The notes: generated by a model not told the origin, from the sequence alone. DNA of 13,637 nucleotides from VGCC01 sp044375955 (GCA_044375955.1 JBILLS010000044.1:1-13637), one strand, 5' to 3'. Positions 1 through 6,952 are shown, counted from the first letter of the stretch. Program-made: numbers and translations.

Positions 1-158
1 TGGCGCCCGGAGCGCCCTTCGACGCGGCTGGTCTTGCCGCCCCCATTGGGCCCGCCAAGACCGACAACCTCTGCCTGCTCGACCTCGAGGGACACGCCCT
101 CGAGGATGCGGCGACCGCCAAGATCAAGGGTGATCTCGGAGCAGGTCAGGAGCGCCAT
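1..158 (-). CDS. ABC transporter ATP-binding protein, LivG/LivF-like (N-terminal part, runs off the left edge)
   Basis: Only the first 52 codons are in the window. The protein opens with a typical ABC N-terminal strand pattern and a Walker A loop, GPNGGGKTS, at about residues 36-44. The residues after the P-loop fit the usual helix in length and end in the expected Ser-Gly, so I see no frameshift. The ATG at 158 follows a TAGGAG ribosome binding site. The gene starts 20 bases after the stop of the substrate-binding lipoprotein on the same strand, so the two are probably co-transcribed, and the ATPase should power uptake of that protein's ligand. Assignment to the Liv (branched-chain amino acid/amide) class comes mainly from the neighbour. 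The Q-loop, signature and Walker B lie outside the window. Confidence 0.85.
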   Translation of the reverse strand, partial: MALLTCSEITLDLGGRRILEGVSLEVEQAEVVGLGGPNGGGKTSRVEGRSGR

Positions 159-178
159 TCAGTTCTCCTACCGGATGA

Positions 179-1522
179 CTACTGCATCCACGGTGCCGGG
201 GTGAATGGCGCCTCGGCATCGTCGGCAGGCTCGATGACCGTGTGGCGACCATCCTGAACCTGGTAGAAGTAGTGAGTCACGCCCTCAGCTGCGCTGGCGA
301 CGTCATTCGGGTAGCTCGGAGCGACACCGTTTGCGAAATCGATGTAGCCCGTCACACCCGTCGTCGGGTTCGCTGCGATGAACTCGTTCACCGCGGCGAA
401 GTCCGCCGGATCGACGTTGGACCAGGCGTTCGCCAGGACCTTGACCATGTCGTAGCACCAGGCCGGGTAGACCATGCCCATCGTCACATCGTCCGTGCCG
501 GTGGCTGCGTGGTACGCCGCACGGAAGGCCTTGTCCTCCGGGCTGGTGTTACCCGTGCCGATCACGGTGCCCCAGACGAAGCCCTCCGCGGATTCACCCG
601 CGATGTCGAGGTACTCCGGCTGCGACGGCCCGTACTGCAGATACACCAGCGAGCCATCAACCGGCGCGGCGGCGAACTGCTGCGAGAACGACGCGAGCTC
701 GGCACCGATCCAGTGATCGACCATGATCACACCGGGATCGTTGGCGGCGAGCTTCTGCAGCACGGGTGACCAGTCCTTGGTTCCCGCGGTGATGTCGATG
801 ATCTCGCCGAGCTGCCACTTGCCGCCCGACGCCTCGATCGCTTCGACTGTCGCTGCTGCGATGTTCTGGTTGTACGCCGTGTCGCCACGGATGATGTCCA
901 CCGTGTTGTTCTTCGGCGTCCACGCACCCGAGTCGGCCAGGTTGGTCAGGAACGTGACGAAGCCGGAGCCGTAGTAGGTCTCCGGGGGATCGACGAAGTA
1001 GTTCCCGTACTTGGCCGGGTCTGATGCGCGGATCTTCTGGGCATCGATGTTCGTGTCACCGCTCATGTACGGGGCTCCGTACGCGGCGGCTGCATCCAGC
1101 GCGGGGGGCGGGATGATCACGAACGGGCTCACCAGGGCCGAGACGCCCTCGCCGGTCAGCTTCTGGAAGCCGGCGGTGATGCCTTCGGGGGTGAGGATGT
1201 CGATGTCCGTGACGCTGAATTCGATCGGACGTCCGCCCACACCGCCGGCAGCGTTGATCTCGTCCTTCGCCAGGGTGGCGCCGTTCAGGCAGTCCGCGTG
1301 ATCCGCGATGCCTGCCGGACCGGACTGGGCGATCGGCAAGCCGATCACGATGGGGTCGCCACTGGCTTCGGCCGGGGCGGCCTCCTCAGCGGCGGTCTCC
1401 TCGGCAGCGGTCTCCGCTGCCGTCTCGCCTGCGTCTCCCGAATCGGAGGAGCTGCAGGCGCTCAGGACCAAGGACAGCGCCGCTACGGAGCCGGCGGCAG
1501 CCATCAGTCGAGTTCTCTTCAT
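179..1522 (-). CDS. ABC transporter substrate-binding lipoprotein, branched-chain amino acid/amide type (Peripla_BP_6-like)
   Basis: A 447-residue extracytoplasmic binding protein. Residues 1-23 form a lipoprotein signal peptide with two N-terminal basic residues, a hydrophobic core and a lipobox LSAC, so Cys23 should be lipidated and anchored to the membrane. Residues 24 to about 58 are a low-complexity Ser/Asp then Ala/Glu/Thr linker. The rest reads as a LivJ/amide-binding fold: an opening IGLPIAQSG strand, a GGVGGRPIEF segment after the first helix, and a late WCYDM helix. I chose the ATG at 1522 because GGAGG sits four bases upstream; an in-frame start at 1540 would put six residues before the signal peptide. 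It precedes an ABC ATPase gene and is divergent from a LuxR regulator. The ligand may be a branched-chain amino acid, amide, urea or aromatic acid and is not resolved. Confidence 0.9.
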   Translation of the reverse strand: MKRTRLMAAAGSVAALSLVLSACSSSDSGDAGETAAETAAEETAAEEAAPAEASGDPIVIGLPIAQSGPAGIADHADCLNGATLAKDEINAAGGVGGRPIEFSVTDIDILTPEGITAGFQKLTGEGVSALVSPFVIIPPPALDAAAAYGAPYMSGDTNIDAQKIRASDPAKYGNYFVDPPETYYGSGFVTFLTNLADSGAWTPKNNTVDIIRGDTAYNQNIAAATVEAIEASGGKWQLGEIIDITAGTKDWSPVLQKLAANDPGVIMVDHWIGAELASFSQQFAAAPVDGSLVYLQYGPSQPEYLDIAGESAEGFVWGTVIGTGNTSPEDKAFRAAYHAATGTDDVTMGMVYPAWCYDMVKVLANAWSNVDPADFAAVNEFIAANPTTGVTGYIDFANGVAPSYPNDVASAAEGVTHYFYQVQDGRHTVIEPADDAEAPFTPAPWMQ

Positions 1523-1594
1523 GTGGCCTCCATGACACAACAGGGCGCGGTCCGCCCAGTACCCCGAACCCCATCAGTCCCAGGGGGCCACGAC

Positions 1595-1614
1595 TATCGG
1601 TAAATCTGCCGATA
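1595..1614. promoter_or_regulatory. Dyad in the divergent promoter region of binding-protein and LuxR genes (candidate operator)
   Basis: A perfect six-base inverted repeat, TATCGG and CCGATA, flanks an eight-base spacer. It lies between the binding-protein start (1522, minus) and the regulator start (about 1687, plus). Its overall length of 20 is typical of sites bound by dimeric LuxR-type regulators. The divergent regulator is the obvious candidate to bind it, but that is inference. On the minus strand it overlaps a weak -10-like GATAGT. Confidence 0.4.
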
Positions 1615-1686
1615 TTTGATCTCTGATTGGTAAAGAACCGACTCATTCGGCCCCGAAAGGACCCGGAAACGTGCCACGCTGCGAGG

Positions 1687-2694
1687 GTGGCGACCGACCT
1701 TGCCTCTGCCGTGCGCGCGGCCGGTTCCCTGGCTGCCATCGCCTCGGACCACGCATCCGCCCAGGCGGGTGCCGCGGCCGTGCTCAAGGAGCTCGAGTCG
1801 ATCATCCCGGTGGAGGCGGCCGAGATCATCGCCCTGGATCCATTCACCCGAGCCCCGATGATGCTGGCCACCCACGGCTACTCCTCGCAGGTGCTCGACG
1901 ACCTCCATAGTGACGAGTTCTTCCGGCTCATGGAATACCTCGACCTCCCGGACACGGGTCGACCCACCCGGATGAAGGACCTGCCGGGGGACCCGCTGGA
2001 CAACTGGGCGGTCTCGGACGTCCTCCTCCCGGCTGGTTACCGCGAGGGCCTCACGATGTGCCTGCGCACCTCCGACGGCAGGTTCGTGGGAGTCATCAAC
2101 CTCTCCACGACCGACCCGGAGCACCCGAGCGATATCGCGAAAGACATCCTCACTCAACTGTGCACGGCCCTGGGGAACATGGCCGATCCCCTGCGCTCCC
2201 GGGGCTGGGTCACCTCTCTATTGGGAACATCCGCCATGGCCGTGGGCCTGGACGCCCACGGTCATCCGATTGCTCTTCCGGGTGTACCGAAGCACGATCT
2301 GCTTCAGGAGGACACCGAACTTCTCTCGGTGGCGCGCAAGTCTGCGCGCATGAAGTCTTGGTCTTCGTTCGTGTGGCCCACGGATAGTGAGTTCTTCCGT
2401 GTCCGCGTCCTTCCCTGCAGGGCCGAGGAGTCCATCACGACCCTGGTCAGCTTGGACACCATCGACCTGGGCCCGCTCACCCGTCGGGAGCTCGAGGTTC
2501 TGACCCTGGCCGCCGAAGGGCTTTCGAACAATGAGATTGGTGAGGCACTCGTGGTGACGACACGCACGGTGGCCACCCACGTGGAACACATTCTCGACAA
2601 GATCCAGGCACCTAACCGTGCGGCAGCCGCCTCGTATGCACTTCGCGAGGGGCTCATCCTCGGCAAGGTCGACCGCCACGATCGACTCGCGTAG
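1687..2694 (+). CDS. LuxR-family transcriptional regulator with GAF-like N-terminal region
   Basis: About 335 residues. The C-terminal segment, roughly residues 263-325, is a clear LuxR/FixJ-type helix-turn-helix: LTRRELEVL, then AAEGLSNNEIGEAL, then TTRTVATHVEHILDKI. Residues 20-165 look like a GAF-type sensor (VGVINLSTTDPEHPS resembles the late GAF strand and loop), which suggests a small-molecule ligand rather than a phosphoacceptor Asp. The frame stays open upstream to a TTG at 1627, but the added 20 residues look non-coding and neither start has a good Shine-Dalgarno. I prefer the GTG at 1687; the true start is uncertain. The gene is divergent from the transporter operon on the left and convergent with rmuC, 18 bases away. 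It may control the divergent transporter in response to the imported ligand. Confidence 0.85.
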   Translation: MATDLASAVRAAGSLAAIASDHASAQAGAAAVLKELESIIPVEAAEIIALDPFTRAPMMLATHGYSSQVLDDLHSDEFFRLMEYLDLPDTGRPTRMKDLPGDPLDNWAVSDVLLPAGYREGLTMCLRTSDGRFVGVINLSTTDPEHPSDIAKDILTQLCTALGNMADPLRSRGWVTSLLGTSAMAVGLDAHGHPIALPGVPKHDLLQEDTELLSVARKSARMKSWSSFVWPTDSEFFRVRVLPCRAEESITTLVSLDTIDLGPLTRRELEVLTLAAEGLSNNEIGEALVVTTRTVATHVEHILDKIQAPNRAAAASYALREGLILGKVDRHDRLA

Positions 2695-2712
2695 GACTCG
2701 ATCGCTCGGGGG

Positions 2713-3888
2713 CTATTCCTCGATCGCGCGATGCTCCCGCAGATCCAACGGCAACTCGTCCGGTGAGGACAGTTCCCGCGCTCCTTCGACACCCATGTCC
2801 TGCATGCGGCGGGCCTGCACCATCACACGCCCATCCCATGACGCGATGAAGTCGTTGTACCCGGACACCGCCCCCGCCAGGCCACGACGAAGCGACCCCA
2901 GGTGCCCGGACGCCGTCTCCAAGCGCTTGAGCATCTCGGCGCCCACACGCCGGATCTCCTCGGCGTTATCGGCCATTAGCTTCCGGTCATACCCGTAGAC
3001 CACCGTGCGCAGCATCGGCAGCAATGACGTGGGAGTCGCCACGGACACATTCCGAGAGAAGGCCTTATGCAGGAGTTCCCCGTCCGCATCGAGCGCCGTG
3101 GACAGCAACGACTCGAACGGCATGAACATCACGACGTAATCAGCACTGGCCTCACTGGATGAGTACTTCTTGCCCGCGAGTTCTTTTGTGCGGGCGAGCA
3201 CGTCCTCGGCGTGCTTGCGGTAGTGCTCGGCCGGATCACCACCCGCGTCTTCAGCCTGGATCGCGCGCCAGTACGCATCGAACGGGAACTTCGCATCGAT
3301 CAGGATCTCTCCCCCACCGGGAAGGTCGATGACCACATCCGGCCGTCCCGAGGCGTCTTCACCGGCCTGGGTGATCTGGGTTCGGTAGTGCACGCCCTCG
3401 CGGAGCCCCGCATAGTCGAGCAACCGCTCGAGCTGCATCTCACCCCACTGCCCACGCGACTGGCTCGACGTCATCGCCGACACCAACTGGCGCGTGGCGC
3501 TCTCCAGCGCCACGTAGTTCTTCTGCACACCATCGATCTGCTCGCGCAGGGCCGCATCCGACCGCGCCCGCTCCACCTCGGCGGTCTGGGTCTGCTTACG
3601 CAATCCCTCCAATGCCTCGCGCACCGGCTCGAGCCGCTCCTCCAAGGTCTTCGAGGAGGACTGCTCCAGGGCCAACTTGTCCCGGTCGGTCTGCAACTGC
3701 GCCACCTGGCCACGGGCCTCGGCCAACTCCGTTCGCACCGACGCGGCCGCCGCTTCACCCTCGGCCCGCAGCCGGGACTCCTGCTCCACGAGCCGTGCCG
3801 CAGCGGCCCGCGACGCCAGCCACCAGCCCAGCCCGACGCCGATAACCAGTACCACCACGGCCAGAACGACCACAACCAGAGCAGACAT
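2713..3888 (-). CDS. rmuC: DNA recombination protein RmuC family
   Basis: A 391-residue protein with the standard RmuC layout. Residues 2-24 are an N-terminal membrane helix, about 27-135 are a charged, Gln/Glu/Ala-rich coiled coil, and about 140-345 form the RmuC domain. Conserved landmarks are RGQWGE (145-150), GRPDVVIDLPG (181-191), IDAKFP (197-202) and MFMPFES (254-260). PDVVI plus IDAK gives the D...DxK pattern of PD-(D/E)xK nucleases. In Escherichia coli RmuC limits recombination at inverted repeats; the biochemical activity is poorly defined. I chose the ATG at 3888 because GGGAGG lies just upstream and the protein then starts with the membrane helix; an in-frame start at 3945 would add a Cys/Arg-rich leader. 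Its 3' end faces the LuxR gene with no clear terminator between. Confidence 0.93.
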   Translation of the reverse strand: MSALVVVVLAVVVLVIGVGLGWWLASRAAAARLVEQESRLRAEGEAAAASVRTELAEARGQVAQLQTDRDKLALEQSSSKTLEERLEPVREALEGLRKQTQTAEVERARSDAALREQIDGVQKNYVALESATRQLVSAMTSSQSRGQWGEMQLERLLDYAGLREGVHYRTQITQAGEDASGRPDVVIDLPGGGEILIDAKFPFDAYWRAIQAEDAGGDPAEHYRKHAEDVLARTKELAGKKYSSSEASADYVVMFMPFESLLSTALDADGELLHKAFSRNVSVATPTSLLPMLRTVVYGYDRKLMADNAEEIRRVGAEMLKRLETASGHLGSLRRGLAGAVSGYNDFIASWDGRVMVQARRMQDMGVEGARELSSPDELPLDLREHRAIEE

Positions 3889-3953
3889 TTCGCCTCCCGG
3901 GCAACACACTAACCGCGTCCACCGACAGGGCATGTCCACGATCACGCAAGTCG

Positions 3954-3980
3954 GATCACCTCGAAGGACCGAGGCTGATC
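3954..3980. other. Ten-base-pair hairpin directly before the NYN-protein GTG
   Basis: GATCA-CCTCG and CGAGG-C-TGATC can pair as a ten-base-pair stem with one bulged C and the loop AAGGAC. The stem ends exactly at the GTG at 3981 and contains GAGG, the only Shine-Dalgarno candidate for that codon. It has no T-tract and lies in a divergent promoter region, so a terminator role is unlikely. It could block translation from 3981 or act as a DNA operator. Confidence 0.35.
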
Positions 3981-4484
3981 GTGGAGCTACGTGATGTCAG
4001 ACCTCTCGGGAATGGTGGGGGAAGCAACCGCAGCTGTGGAGGGAATCTGAGCAAATCCGTCCGAGCGTCCCACCCCCGGGTGACTGTGCTCATCGATCTG
4101 GAGAATTTCCTTCATGGCTCGAAAGGCCTTCTGAGCCCTGAGCATGCTCGGCCTTTCCTCTCCAAAGCTATGCGCGCCATTCCCGACTCGGGCCATTGCA
4201 TAGCGGTCGCACCCGCACGGGTGATCGGACGCTACGTCAGCCTCTTGCATGAGCTCTCAATCTCCACCGCCGTCGTCCCACCTGGTCCCAATGCCGCGGA
4301 CCTGGCACTCCTCGAGCAGGCGGAACATCTCGCATCCATTGGTTATCAACGTTTTGTCGTGCTCAGTGGCGACCACATCTTTAGTGAACTGTCCAAGGCT
4401 TTCCCCACCACTGTGATAGTTCGCCACAACAAGTCTCTTGCTCGGGCGCTCAAGGAGGCGGCGGCATCGGTCGTGGGAGATTGA
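3981..4484 (+). CDS. NYN/PIN-like domain protein (LabA/DUF88-like), possibly inactive
   Basis: Up to 167 residues. TVLIDLENF at residues 35-43 matches the first acidic motif of NYN nucleases, Asp107 in AADLAL fits the middle acidic position, and VVLSGDHIF at 126-134 matches the SGDxDF motif near the end of the fold. The second Asp of that motif is Ile here, so metal binding may be weak or lost. No extra domain is present. The start is unclear. GTG 3981 sits against a strong hairpin. CTG 4047 has a perfect GGAGG four bases upstream. GTG 4080 lies immediately before the first motif but has no ribosome binding site. The family acts on RNA in some members; a specific role cannot be given. It is divergent from rmuC and convergent with the next gene. 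Confidence 0.7.
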   Translation: MELRDVRPLGNGGGSNRSCGGNLSKSVRASHPRVTVLIDLENFLHGSKGLLSPEHARPFLSKAMRAIPDSGHCIAVAPARVIGRYVSLLHELSISTAVVPPGPNAADLALLEQAEHLASIGYQRFVVLSGDHIFSELSKAFPTTVIVRHNKSLARALKEAAASVVGD

Positions 4485-4580
4485 CAGGGCAGTCCTGGCC
4501 TCGATCGCTCACGCCTTCACCTACCTCCGATTCCTCCCCTCCCTCAGGGTCGTAGGGATAAGGACGTAGTGATGTTTGGA

Positions 4581-5249
4581 TCACGAAGCCCAGCGGGCAC
4601 CGAGTTCCTCGGCGAGATCGGCGAGATCGTTGCTCTGCTTCCCGGTGAGCTGACCTTTGCCATTGATGTAGGCCCAGGTCTGGACGATGGACGTGCCAGC
4701 CTGGACGAAGACCGTCTGGACCACCGAGCGGCAGGGCTTCTTGCACTCCCCACCCCGTGCGACGCTGTTGTCGTTCACCCAAAAGTCGGCGTACTGCCCA
4801 CCCGGGTAGGAGCCGCTGGTGATGGTGTCGGTGATTTCTGGCGTCTGCTTCAGCGTCGAGGTACCCGTGCACTTGCTCAGGTTGTTGAAGAGTTGGTTGA
4901 AGGCGTCGGTGGCCTGCTTGGCCGTGTCGAAGACGTAGACCTTCTCGTCGACCTCGGTGTAGGTCTTCTTGTTCTTGGTCTCGATGGTGACGGAGTACTG
5001 GGTGCTGGGTGCGGGGGTGCTGACCAGCACCTTCCCCGTGGCGTCCTGGCAGGCCACGATGTCCTTGTCCTCCGCCTTGGCAATGAATTCCCGGCTCTTG
5101 GGTGTGCCGAAGGAGGCGGGCACGTCCTTCTCCGTGAGCATCCGCTGCTCAGCGCTCGGGGCAGCCGAGGCCGGGCTAGCAACGGATACGGCGGCCGCCG
5201 TCAGGGCGGTGATCGAGGCAAAGGCAATGAGGCGGGAGCGCATCGTCAT
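4581..5249 (-). CDS. Secreted protein of unknown function, PknH-sensor-like
   Basis: A 222-residue protein with a Sec signal peptide (residues 1-29; Met-Arg-Ser-Arg start, Ala-rich core, cleavage expected after SPASA). The mature part has four cysteines, C67, C127, C169 and C173, enough for two disulfides. Its features (TEKDVPASFG near the N-terminus, a ValTyrValPheAsp strand followed by a KQATDAFNQLF helix ending at a Cys, and a late IVQTWAYINGKGQL strand) recall the extracellular PknH-type sensor domain found in many actinobacterial lipoproteins and secreted proteins. No kinase domain or membrane anchor is attached, so it is probably a free secreted or wall-associated protein. The start at 5249 has no Shine-Dalgarno but a TAGACT six bases upstream, which fits leaderless transcription. 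The HAD gene ends 50 bases upstream on the same strand. Confidence 0.8.
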   Translation of the reverse strand: MTMRSRLIAFASITALTAAAVSVASPASAAPSAEQRMLTEKDVPASFGTPKSREFIAKAEDKDIVACQDATGKVLVSTPAPSTQYSVTIETKNKKTYTEVDEKVYVFDTAKQATDAFNQLFNNLSKCTGTSTLKQTPEITDTITSGSYPGGQYADFWVNDNSVARGGECKKPCRSVVQTVFVQAGTSIVQTWAYINGKGQLTGKQSNDLADLAEELGARWAS

Positions 5250-5255
5250 GCCAGG

Positions 5256-5261
5256 AGTCTA
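5256..5261 (-). promoter_or_regulatory. Candidate -10 box for leaderless mRNA of the secreted protein
   Basis: On the minus strand TAGACT (pattern TANNNT) ends six bases before the ATG at 5249, the spacing expected when transcription begins at or next to the A of the start codon. The sequence between is CCTGGC, with no purine-rich ribosome binding site. I see no good -35 hexamer, so this is a moderate call. Confidence 0.45.
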
Positions 5262-5299
5262 GGTGGGCGAGGGGCCAAGACTGGTTCGACTCAGGTCGG

Positions 5300-5965
5300 T
5301 CAAGCCCCACGGAAAGAGGGATCGCTGATGATCGCCAGAGCCGCCGACATCTCAGAGACCACCCACGTTGCGTCGGAGAGTCGCTCAGCGGGGGTTTGAT
5401 GGGCGAAGCCGATCACCCGCATGCCGGCCGCGTGGGCTGCTTCCACACCAAACGGGCTGTCCTCGATCACGATGCACTCAGCCGGGTCGACCCCGGCACG
5501 CTCCGCGGTCGTGAGGAAGAGGTCGGGGAAGGGTTTGCCGCGGGTGACGTCGTCGGCGGTGGTGATCACCGAGTCAGCGAAGAAGTGATCAATCCCGGTC
5601 GAGGTGATGCCCAGGGAGACGCGCTGGGAGTTACCACTCGAGGCGATCGCAATGGGCTGCTGTTGTCGGGTGAGTTCTGCCAGTAGTTCCGGGATGCCAG
5701 GAATGGGGGTGAGTCGGGTGCGGAAACCCTGGAAGAGGTCCTCGTGGAATTGCGTGTGCAGGGCATCGCGATCGATCGTGGCTCCCTTGCCGCGAAGATC
5801 CTCCACCACGTAGTCGAAGCTCGTGCCCAGGTAACGATGGAAAGCCTCGTCCCGGGTGAGCGAGAAACCGAAGTTCGAGGAGATCCCCGCGAGGATGTCC
5901 ATCGCGATGATCTCCGAGTCGACCAAGACACCGTCGTGATCGAAGATCACCAACTCGGTTCGCAT
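5300..5965 (-). CDS. HAD-superfamily hydrolase, beta-phosphoglucomutase/YieH-like (subfamily IA)
   Basis: A 221-residue cytoplasmic protein with all four HAD motifs. Motif I is FDHDGVLVDSE with nucleophile Asp9 and acid/base Asp11; motif II is IASSGNS (Ser109/Ser110); motif III is Lys144 in RGKPFPD; motif IV is VIEDSPFGVEAA with Glu168-Asp169 for magnesium. A helical C1 cap lies between motifs I and II (about residues 16-90). The length and the DGVLVDSE and EDSxxGVxAA signatures match the group that includes beta-phosphoglucomutase, 2-deoxyglucose-6-phosphatase and 6-phosphogluconate phosphatase; sequence alone does not separate these. The ATG at 5965 is preceded by AGGTGAG. It is divergent from a sugar 3-epimerase across about 60 bases, which suggests a sugar phosphate as substrate. 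Confidence 0.9.
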   Translation of the reverse strand: MRTELVIFDHDGVLVDSEIIAMDILAGISSNFGFSLTRDEAFHRYLGTSFDYVVEDLRGKGATIDRDALHTQFHEDLFQGFRTRLTPIPGIPELLAELTRQQQPIAIASSGNSQRVSLGITSTGIDHFFADSVITTADDVTRGKPFPDLFLTTAERAGVDPAECIVIEDSPFGVEAAHAAGMRVIGFAHQTPAERLSDATWVVSEMSAALAIISDPSFRGA

Positions 5966-6014
5966 GACTCACCTACGTGGTTAGGGTGCTCGCAGATCGT
6001 GAAGCCTATGGCCT

Positions 6015-6022
6015 GGAGGAGG
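6015..6022 (+). promoter_or_regulatory. Ribosome binding site that fixes the epimerase start
   Basis: GGAGGAGG lies five bases before the GTG at 6028. This decides against the longer in-frame start at 5977, which has no such site and would add 17 residues before the first barrel strand. Confidence 0.8.
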
Positions 6023-6027
6023 TCACC

Positions 6028-6906
6028 GTGAGCAACGCACTCGGGGTACATGCCCTGGTCTGGACCGGTGGGTGGTCGCCGGACGAGGCGGAGTTCGCAA
6101 TCTCCTCGACGAGGGACGCCGGATTCGATCTCCTCGAGATTCCGATGTTTGATCCGTCCAACTTCGATGCCGCAGACACAAGAGCTCGCTTGGATGCAAC
6201 TGGACTCTCCGCGAGTTTCACCCTGGGGCTCACCTTCGACAACGACATCAATTCGGAGGACGTTACGAGCGTGACGCGTGGACGCGACGTGCTGCTTGAA
6301 GCCCTGGCGGCCGTGCAGCCGACGGGTACGTCGTACTTGGGCGGCGTCATCTTCGGTGCCATGGACAAGTATCCGGGACCCGCAACACAGACCGGTCGGC
6401 GCAATAGCGCGGCGGTGATCAAGGAGCTCGCCCAGGAAGCCGCGAAGGACGACATCACTATTGGGCTCGAATTCGTAAACCGGTACGAGAGCAACTTGCT
6501 CAACACCGTGGAACAGACACTCGCCTACATGGACATCGTGGATGAGCCGAACGTCGTGGTGCACGCCGACATCTATCACATGAACATCGAAGAGAACGGC
6601 TTCCGCACCCCGATCCTACTCGCCGGGGACAGGCTCGGGTATGTCCACATCGGTGAGTCCAACCGCGGATATCTGGGAACAGGGACCATCGACTTCGACG
6701 AGTTCTTCGGTGCGTTGGCGGACATCGACTACTCGGGGCCGATCGTGTTCGAATCGTTCTCCTCCGCCGTGGTGAGCAGGCACCTCTCGAACACGTTGGC
6801 GGTGTGGCGAAACCTGTGGACCGACGGTATGGACCTCGCGGTCTCGGCCCGGGAGTTCATCTCCGCCGGGATGGAGCACGCCCGCGCTACGCGCGGGAGC
6901 CGCTGA
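6028..6906 (+). CDS. Sugar 3-epimerase, D-tagatose/D-allulose (psicose) 3-epimerase family
   Basis: A 292-residue xylose-isomerase-like TIM barrel. The four residues that bind the metal and abstract the proton in D-tagatose 3-epimerases are all visible with the right order and spacing: Glu148 in GLEFVNR, Asp181 in HADIYHMNIEE, His207 in YVHIGESNRG and Glu242 in IVFESFS. In the Pseudomonas cichorii enzyme they are 152, 185, 211 and 246, a constant offset of four. His184 and Arg213, equivalent to substrate-contact positions, are also present. Family members exchange the C3 configuration of free ketohexoses such as fructose/allulose and tagatose/sorbose, and some act on other keto-sugars or inositol derivatives. 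It is divergent from a HAD hydrolase, with a small secreted-protein gene downstream. The family call is strong; the exact sugar is not determined. Confidence 0.92.
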   Translation: MSNALGVHALVWTGGWSPDEAEFAISSTRDAGFDLLEIPMFDPSNFDAADTRARLDATGLSASFTLGLTFDNDINSEDVTSVTRGRDVLLEALAAVQPTGTSYLGGVIFGAMDKYPGPATQTGRRNSAAVIKELAQEAAKDDITIGLEFVNRYESNLLNTVEQTLAYMDIVDEPNVVVHADIYHMNIEENGFRTPILLAGDRLGYVHIGESNRGYLGTGTIDFDEFFGALADIDYSGPIVFESFSSAVVSRHLSNTLAVWRNLWTDGMDLAVSAREFISAGMEHARATRGSR

Positions 6907-6917
6907 CTCAGGAACCC

Positions 6918-6952
6918 GCCCGGTGCGCCAGGCGTCCCAGGAGTGACCGGGC
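6918..6952. terminator. Weak dyad after the epimerase gene, possible terminator
   Basis: A perfect seven-base inverted repeat, GCCCGGT and ACCGGGC, begins 11 bases after the epimerase stop with a 21-base loop that holds a small CGCC-A-GGCG repeat. There is no T-tract. It could slow or end transcription before the secreted-protein gene. Confidence 0.25.

Noticed and set aside
1..60. Possible frameshift after the Walker A of the left-edge ATPase
   Set aside because: The residues after GKTS are unusual (SRVEGRSG), but the spacing to the expected Ser-Gly is correct and the other frames give nothing better. The sequence ends too soon to judge further.
1594..2157. Minus-strand open frame of 187 codons
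   Set aside because: It is antisense to the LuxR gene and has no domain or signal features.
4485..4580. Terminator between the convergent NYN and secreted-protein genes
   Set aside because: Only short CCCT/AGGG complementarity is present; no stable stem or T-tract.
4569..5399. Long plus-strand open frame of 276 codons
   Set aside because: It lies antisense to the secreted protein gene, which has a clear signal peptide and cysteine pattern. The plus-strand translation has a Gly/Val/Asp-biased composition typical of a shadow frame in GC-rich DNA.
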